In this document: positions 5,394 through 8,884 of the stretch, piece after piece
How the letters are laid out: every line of letters starts with the position of its first letter
How positions within the stretch are numbered: the first letter of the stretch is position 1
Assembly (NCBI GenBank): GCA_021828605.1
Contig: JAJZEG010000243.1
Coordinates: 1-8,884, forward strand
From: Pseudomonadota bacterium
GTDB taxonomy: Bacteria; Pseudomonadota; Alphaproteobacteria; Acetobacterales; Acetobacteraceae
Length of the DNA stretch: 8,884 nt
Direction of reading: 5' to 3'
Program-made: the position numbers and the translations under genes
Notes under the pieces: model-generated
Seen by the model: the letters and a program-made list of their open reading frames with translations, nothing else
What the model was told of the DNA's origin: nothing
Databases searched by the model: none

Positions 5394-5966
5394 ATGAAAC
5401 CCCCTGCCCGCTTGCCTGGCCCACCCCCCGATGCCGCACGTTTGCGCGAGGCGGCACTCAACCATCTGGCCCGGTTCGCCGCGAGCGAGGCGAGCGTCAA
5501 AGCGGTGTTAACCCGGCGGATTGCCCGCTGGGCGACCCGCGCGGCGCAAGCCGGGTTGGCGACGGCGGAAATCGAGCGTGTGACGCAATCCGCACGGGCG
5601 GCTTTGCCGGATATTATCATCCAGTTACGCGCGTTGGGGGCGGTGGATGATCAGGCTTTTGCGCAGAGCCGGGTAAGGCGGCTGGCGCGGGGTGGAAAAT
5701 CACGGCAAGCGAGCCTCGCGCATTTGATCGCCAAAGGGGTCGACCCGGATTTGGCGGCGGCCAGCCTGCCGCCGGACCCCGCGCGCGATTTGGCAAGTGC
5801 CTGCATGCTGCTGCGCCGCCGCCGTTTGCCGCCCTTTGGGACCGGGGATCGGTTGAAAGCCTTGGGGGTGCTTGCGCGGGCCGGGTTTGAGCGGGCGGTG
5901 GCCGAACAGGCGCTCAATATGGAGCCGGATGCGGCGGAGAACCTGGTGCGCGCGGCGCGTCAGTAA
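5394..5966 (+). CDS. recX: RecX family regulator of RecA
   Basis: Small helical protein that binds and restrains the RecA filament during recombination and the SOS response. From the ATG at 5394 it has 190 residues. Three-helix RecX repeats are visible. The clearest is LGAVDDQAFAQSRVRRLARG (81-100), equivalent to the family signature in which a leucine/aspartate turn is followed by A-x-S-R and then R-G; GKSRQASLAHLIAKGVD follows. The first repeat covers about 17-50, and the C-terminal part (133-175) holds the last helices. The start was chosen because AGGA lies about eight bases upstream and the family begins near here; an in-frame start at 5328 would add 22 unlike residues. recX is often next to recA but here stands alone beside mdh. 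It converges on ispB with 21 bases between stops. Confidence 0.87.
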   Translation: MKPPARLPGPPPDAARLREAALNHLARFAASEASVKAVLTRRIARWATRAAQAGLATAEIERVTQSARAALPDIIIQLRALGAVDDQAFAQSRVRRLARGGKSRQASLAHLIAKGVDPDLAAASLPPDPARDLASACMLLRRRRLPPFGTGDRLKALGVLARAGFERAVAEQALNMEPDAAENLVRAARQ

Positions 5967-5987
5967 AATAGGAGCGAACGGAGCGAA

Positions 5988-7028
5988 TTAGTGGTTGCGG
6001 GCGACGGCGTAATCGGCGGCGGCGGCGAGCATGTCGCGCAGATCGCAGGCGGGCAGTGGGTCGAGGGCGGTGCGCGCTTCGGCGGCGAAGGCGGTGGCGC
6101 GGGCGATGGTGCTGTTAATCGCGTCATGGCGGGTGATCAGCGCCATGGCGGCGTTGAGATCGGCCTCGGATTGGTCGCTTTGTTCGATGGTGCGCTGCCA
6201 GAAGGCGCGCTCGGTCGCGTCACCCGCCTGATAGGCGAGCAGGATCGGGTACGTTAATTTGCCTTCGCGGAAATCATCGCCGACGGTTTTGCCGAGCTGG
6301 CTTTGGTCGGCGGCGTAATCGAGCGCGTCATCGACGAGTTGGAACGCCATGCCGAGCGCCATGCCATAGCGCGCGAGACCCGCGCATTGCGCCGCACTGG
6401 CCCCGGCGATCACCCCGCCGACTTCGCAGGCGGCGGCGAACAACGCAGCGGTTTTGCCTTCGATCACTTTGAAGTAGCGGGGAATATCGGTGCTGAGGTC
6501 GTTTTGCGTCGCGAGTTGCAGCACCTCGCCCTCGGCGATGGTGGCGGAGGCGCGGCAAAGGATGCGCAGGACATCGAGCGAGCCATCGGCAACCATCAGT
6601 TCAAAGGCACGGGCGAACAGGAAATCACCGACCAAGACCGGCGCCTTGTTGCCGAACACCGCATTGGCGCTGGCGAGGCCGCGTCGCAAATGACTGTCAT
6701 CGACGACATCGTCATGCAGGAGGGTCGCGGTGTGGATGAATTCGACGCAGGCGGCGAGGCCGATATGGCGCTCCCCCTGATAGCCGCAGAGCCGCGCGGA
6801 GGCGAGGGTGAGCAAGGGGCGCAACCGTTTGCCGCCGGCGGCGACGATATGAGCGGCGAGTTGCGGAACCAGGGGGACGTCGCTCGCCATGTTGGCGAGG
6901 ATGGTTTGGTTGGTGGCGGCGAGGTCAGCCTGAAGGGTTTGGGTGAGACGCGCGAGCGCATCCCCGGGAGGAGGGTTCCCGTTGGCCGTGCTGTCGCGAT
7001 CCGTCGCTATTACCCCGTCCACCGGCAT
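5988..7028 (-). CDS. ispB: Long-chain polyprenyl diphosphate synthase
   Basis: Trans-prenyltransferase that adds isopentenyl diphosphate units to make the octa- or decaprenyl side chain of ubiquinone, acting with Mg2+. From the ATG at 7028 it has 346 residues, normal for the family. The first aspartate-rich motif is DDVVD in TLLHDDVVDD, and the second is DDALD in FQLVDDALDY. GGKRLRP and the FKVIEGKTA segment are also present. The residue five before the first motif is alanine, typical of long-chain enzymes; octa versus deca cannot be told apart. The frame opens further up (7091, 7124), but a good promoter, TTGACC-18-TATTCT, overlaps that part, so translation probably starts at 7028 (AAGAG just upstream) or at GTG 7022. 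It is divergent from the DUF2007 gene. Confidence 0.9.
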   Translation of the reverse strand: MPVDGVIATDRDSTANGNPPPGDALARLTQTLQADLAATNQTILANMASDVPLVPQLAAHIVAAGGKRLRPLLTLASARLCGYQGERHIGLAACVEFIHTATLLHDDVVDDSHLRRGLASANAVFGNKAPVLVGDFLFARAFELMVADGSLDVLRILCRASATIAEGEVLQLATQNDLSTDIPRYFKVIEGKTAALFAAACEVGGVIAGASAAQCAGLARYGMALGMAFQLVDDALDYAADQSQLGKTVGDDFREGKLTYPILLAYQAGDATERAFWQRTIEQSDQSEADLNAAMALITRHDAINSTIARATAFAAEARTALDPLPACDLRDMLAAAADYAVARNH

Positions 7029-7035
7029 CCTGCTC

Positions 7036-7064
7036 TTGTGAAACCAATCCAATAGCGAGAATAT
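7036..7064 (+). promoter_or_regulatory. Possible promoter of DUF2007-trmN6
   Basis: TTGTGA (7036-7041) and GAATAT (7059-7064) are spaced by 17 bases. A start near 7071 would give a leader of about 22 bases holding the ribosome site AGGAAATAGGG. The -10 is weak. The element shares sequence with the opposing ispB promoter. Confidence 0.3.
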
Positions 7065-7087
7065 CGGCGCAAAGGAAATAGGGTCAA
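7058..7087 (-). promoter_or_regulatory. Probable ispB promoter
   Basis: On the minus strand TTGACC (7087-7082) precedes TATTCT (7063-7058) by 18 bases, a good sigma-70-type pair. Transcription would start near 7050, leaving a leader of about 22 bases before the ATG at 7028. The -10 overlaps the -10 of a plus-strand promoter candidate, so the two genes may compete for polymerase. Confidence 0.5.
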
Positions 7088-7092
7088 GCATA

Positions 7093-7299
7093 TTGGAAAT
7101 TATCACCAGCTCGACGGACGGCATTAGGCTCAGTTTTTTGTTGGCGTTGCTGCGCGATGCCGGACTGGACCCTGTATTGTTGGATCAGCATATCGCGGCG
7201 GTTGAGGGCAATATCGGGGCGTTTCCGCGCAGGTTAGCGGTGCCGCGCGCACAGGCGGCGCAAGCGCGGCGGGTGCTGTATGAGGCGCAGCTCGGGTGA
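7093..7299 (+). CDS. DUF2007 domain protein
   Basis: A 68-residue protein of the DUF2007 family, a small ferredoxin-like fold thought to be a signalling or regulatory domain. Its pattern is clear: an N-terminal strand (MEIITSSTDG), a helix (IRLSFLLALLRDAGLD), VLLDQHIAAVEG (28-39), and PRRLAVPRAQAAQARRVL (45-62), where a P-R-R turn precedes a strand and the last helix. The start is TTG at 7093, supported by AGGAAATAGGG nine bases upstream; no ATG is available. Its stop overlaps the next gene's GTG in a GTGA motif, so the two are translationally coupled. A DUF2007 gene beside a TrmN6-type methyltransferase and divergent from a polyprenyl synthase is a familiar alphaproteobacterial arrangement. 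The biochemical role is unknown. Confidence 0.85.
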   Translation: MEIITSSTDGIRLSFLLALLRDAGLDPVLLDQHIAAVEGNIGAFPRRLAVPRAQAAQARRVLYEAQLG

Positions 7300-8036
7300 G
7301 CACGGTGGGAAGCCTGCTGGGCGGGAGGTTGATTTATCGGCAGTTGGCGACCGGGCATCGCACCGGCATCGAGCCCGTGTTGCTGGCGGCTGCGGTGGCT
7401 GCGCAGCCGGGACAGGCGGTGCTGGAGGCCGGGACCGGTGCGGGAGCGGGATTACTCTGTTTGGCGCAGCGTGTGGCGCTGGGGGTGGGGGTTGGGCTGG
7501 AGCGCGATCCGGCATTGGCGGCGTTAGCGGCCGCGAATATCCGGGCCAATGGGTTTGAGGCCTGTGCGGTGGTGGTGGGGGACGTGACGGCGGCACCTCT
7601 CGGGCGCGGGCGGTTTGATCAGGTGATGGCCAATCCGCCTTGGTTTGATCCGGCGAATACGCCCTCACCCGATCCGTTGCGCAGGCTGGCGCGGGTGGCG
7701 CAGGGGGCGGGGATTGCGGGCTGGATTGTTGATTTGGCCGTGTTGCTGCGTCCGCGCGGAAGTTTGACCATGATTGTGCCCGCTTCACGGCTTGCGGATA
7801 TGCTGGACGGGTATGCACAAGCGCGCCTTGGCGGGGTGCAATTATTGCCGCTGTGGCCGCGCGCTGGTCGGGCGGCCAAGTTGATGATTGGCCAAGGCCG
7901 GTTGGGGGCGCGCGGCCCGTTGCGGATGTGCGCCGGGCTCGCACTCCATGAGGGCGGCGGGTTCAGCGCGGCAGCCGAGCGGATTTTGCGTGAGGGGGCG
8001 GCCTTCGATTGGCAATCGGTCGGGCAGGCCGAATGA
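7296..8036 (+). CDS. trmN6: TrmN6-like tRNA1(Val) adenine-N6 methyltransferase
   Basis: SAM-dependent methyltransferase, likely modifying adenine 37 (N6) of tRNA1(Val), as does E. coli YfiC/TrmN6. The 246 residues show the YfiC-type opening (GGRLIYRQLATGHRTGIEPVLL shortened here: residues 9-30), SAM-binding motif I EAGTGAG (44-50), an acidic residue E69 ending motif II, and the catalytic N-P-P-W at 113-116 in MANPPWF, typical of amino-methylating enzymes. The C-terminal half (140-215) has the remaining Rossmann strands. The GTG start overlaps the DUF2007 stop by four bases. It ends five bases from the comM stop on the other strand. The family is certain; the tRNA target is inferred, since related enzymes with the same motif act on other substrates. 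Confidence 0.83.
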   Translation: MSTVGSLLGGRLIYRQLATGHRTGIEPVLLAAAVAAQPGQAVLEAGTGAGAGLLCLAQRVALGVGVGLERDPALAALAAANIRANGFEACAVVVGDVTAAPLGRGRFDQVMANPPWFDPANTPSPDPLRRLARVAQGAGIAGWIVDLAVLLRPRGSLTMIVPASRLADMLDGYAQARLGGVQLLPLWPRAGRAAKLMIGQGRLGARGPLRMCAGLALHEGGGFSAAAERILREGAAFDWQSVGQAE

Positions 8037-8040
8037 CGGC

Positions 8041-8884
8041 TTATGGTTTGTAGCGACCCGCCGGTTGGGGGGACAGGTTGGCGACGTTGGCGCGTCCGGC
8101 CATGCGGTGGCGATAGGCGAGCGCTTCGGCGACATCGATACGGCGGACCTGATCCTCACCGGCTAGATCGGCGATGGTGCGGGCGACGCGCAGCACTCGG
8201 GTAAAACCACGCGCCGAGAGGCGCAGGCGCTCGGCTGATTGCTCGGCGAAGCCTTTGGCGTCTGGCAGGAGGATGATTTGATCGGTGGGCGCGTTGGCGT
8301 TGTTCACTGCCAGGGCGGCGCTGGTGGTGCCGTTTGCGGCTTGGGCATGAAGTTGGGCGCGGGCATTGGCGCGGTCGCGGGCGCGCTGGACTCGGGCGGC
8401 GACGGTGGCGGTGGATTCGCCGAGCGGCGCGCGCAGCAGTTCGGCGGGCGGGATCGGGCTGATTTCGAGCACCAGATCGATCCGGTCGAGCAGCGGGCCG
8501 CTGATTTTGGACTGGTAGTCTTCGCCGCAGCGGGGCGCGCGACCGCAGGCGCGGGCGGGGTCGAATAAATGGCCGCAGCGGCAGGGATTCATCGCGGCGA
8601 TCAGTTGGAACCGGGCGGGGTAGGTGACGTGGGCGGCGGCGCGCGCGACGGTGGTGCGGCCTGATTCCAGAGGCTGGCGCAATGATTCAAGGGCGGCGCG
8701 GGGAAATTCGGGCAATTCATCCATGAATAACACGCCGCAATGGGCCAGCGAGACTTCGCCGGGTTTGGCGCGATTGCCGCCTCCCGCGATGGCGGCCTGG
8801 CTGGCGGAATGATGGGGTTCGCGGAAGGGCGGGCGGGTGATCAGGCGGCCATCGGTGAGCATGCCCGCGACCGAATGCACCATG
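8041..8884 (-). CDS. comM: ComM/YifB family AAA+ ATPase, C-terminal part
   Basis: Magnesium-chelatase-like AAA+ ATPase; ComM is a hexameric helicase that helps branch migration during natural transformation. About 281 C-terminal residues are visible; the N-terminus, with the Lon-like domain and Walker A, lies beyond the right edge, and the frame runs open to it. Seen are the PHHSAS motif after RPPFRE, Walker B in GVLFMDELPEF, the AMNPCRCG loop (family: CPCG), a cysteine group around ACGRAPRCG, the arginine-finger region GPLLDRIDL and the C-terminal Mg_chelatase_C helices (SARGFTRVLRVARTIADLAG). ATG codons visible inside are internal, not the start. It converges on trmN6 with four bases between stops. 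Confidence 0.92.
   Translation of the reverse strand, partial: MVHSVAGMLTDGRLITRPPFREPHHSASQAAIAGGGNRAKPGEVSLAHCGVLFMDELPEFPRAALESLRQPLESGRTTVARAAAHVTYPARFQLIAAMNPCRCGHLFDPARACGRAPRCGEDYQSKISGPLLDRIDLVLEISPIPPAELLRAPLGESTATVAARVQRARDRANARAQLHAQAANGTTSAALAVNNANAPTDQIILLPDAKGFAEQSAERLRLSARGFTRVLRVARTIADLAGEDQVRRIDVAEALAYRHRMAGRANVANLSPQPAGRYKP

Noticed and set aside
6303..7055. Plus-strand 250-codon frame opposite ispB
   Set aside because: Composition is a glycine-rich GC-driven shadow; the other strand has all the prenyl synthase motifs.
7234..7944. Minus-strand 236-codon proline/arginine-rich frame
   Set aside because: Antisense of the trmN6-like gene, with low-complexity residues typical of a high-GC shadow.
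2136..8036. Functional link between the tRNA-Val fragment and the tRNA-Val methyltransferase
   Set aside because: The fragment is an integration scar with anticodon CAC, while TrmN6 is known for tRNA1(Val); the shared amino acid is probably coincidence.
1..8884. CRISPR array
   Set aside because: No regularly spaced repeats of suitable length were seen.

Overview
This window reads as an accessory-to-core junction in a high-GC alphaproteobacterium. The protein flavour (integrase, RecX, DUF2007, the TrmN6-like methyltransferase) suggests the Acetobacteraceae, but this comes from recognising families and no search was run.

Left part (1-2186) is the end of an integrative element, with its genes on the minus strand. 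It holds a tyrosine-recombinase integrase of 424 residues and, just downstream, the first ~28 codons of a small excisionase-like DNA-binding gene. That gene is cut by an IS5-family (IS427-like) insertion sequence that runs off the left edge. Upstream of the integrase is an A+T-rich control region with an 18-bp palindrome and two 9-bp direct repeats 11 bp apart. It ends in the 3' part (anticodon arm to CCA) of a tRNA-Val(CAC). No 5' half of that tRNA is present, so the fragment is most simply the attachment-site copy left where the element joins its flank.

Middle part (2187-3528) is an A+T-richer stretch with three short overlapping genes on the plus strand: a DUF3467-like protein, a protein that looks like a phage-type BECR nuclease (PBECR-like), and a DUF2283 protein. 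They overlap by 4 and 8 bases, have their own promoter-like sequence and strong ribosome site, and form the least explained unit in the window. A toxin-antitoxin-like or defence role is possible but unproven.

Right part (3529-8884) is ordinary chromosome: an exported AhpC/TSA-type peroxiredoxin (-), malate dehydrogenase mdh (-), divergent recX (+), a long-chain polyprenyl diphosphate synthase ispB (-), a divergent DUF2007-trmN6 pair (+), and the C-terminal part of the ComM/YifB AAA+ ATPase (-), cut by the right edge. A perfect 13-bp inverted repeat lies between mdh and the peroxiredoxin. The ispB and DUF2007 genes appear to be driven by overlapping back-to-back promoters, and this favours a shorter ispB start than the longest open frame.
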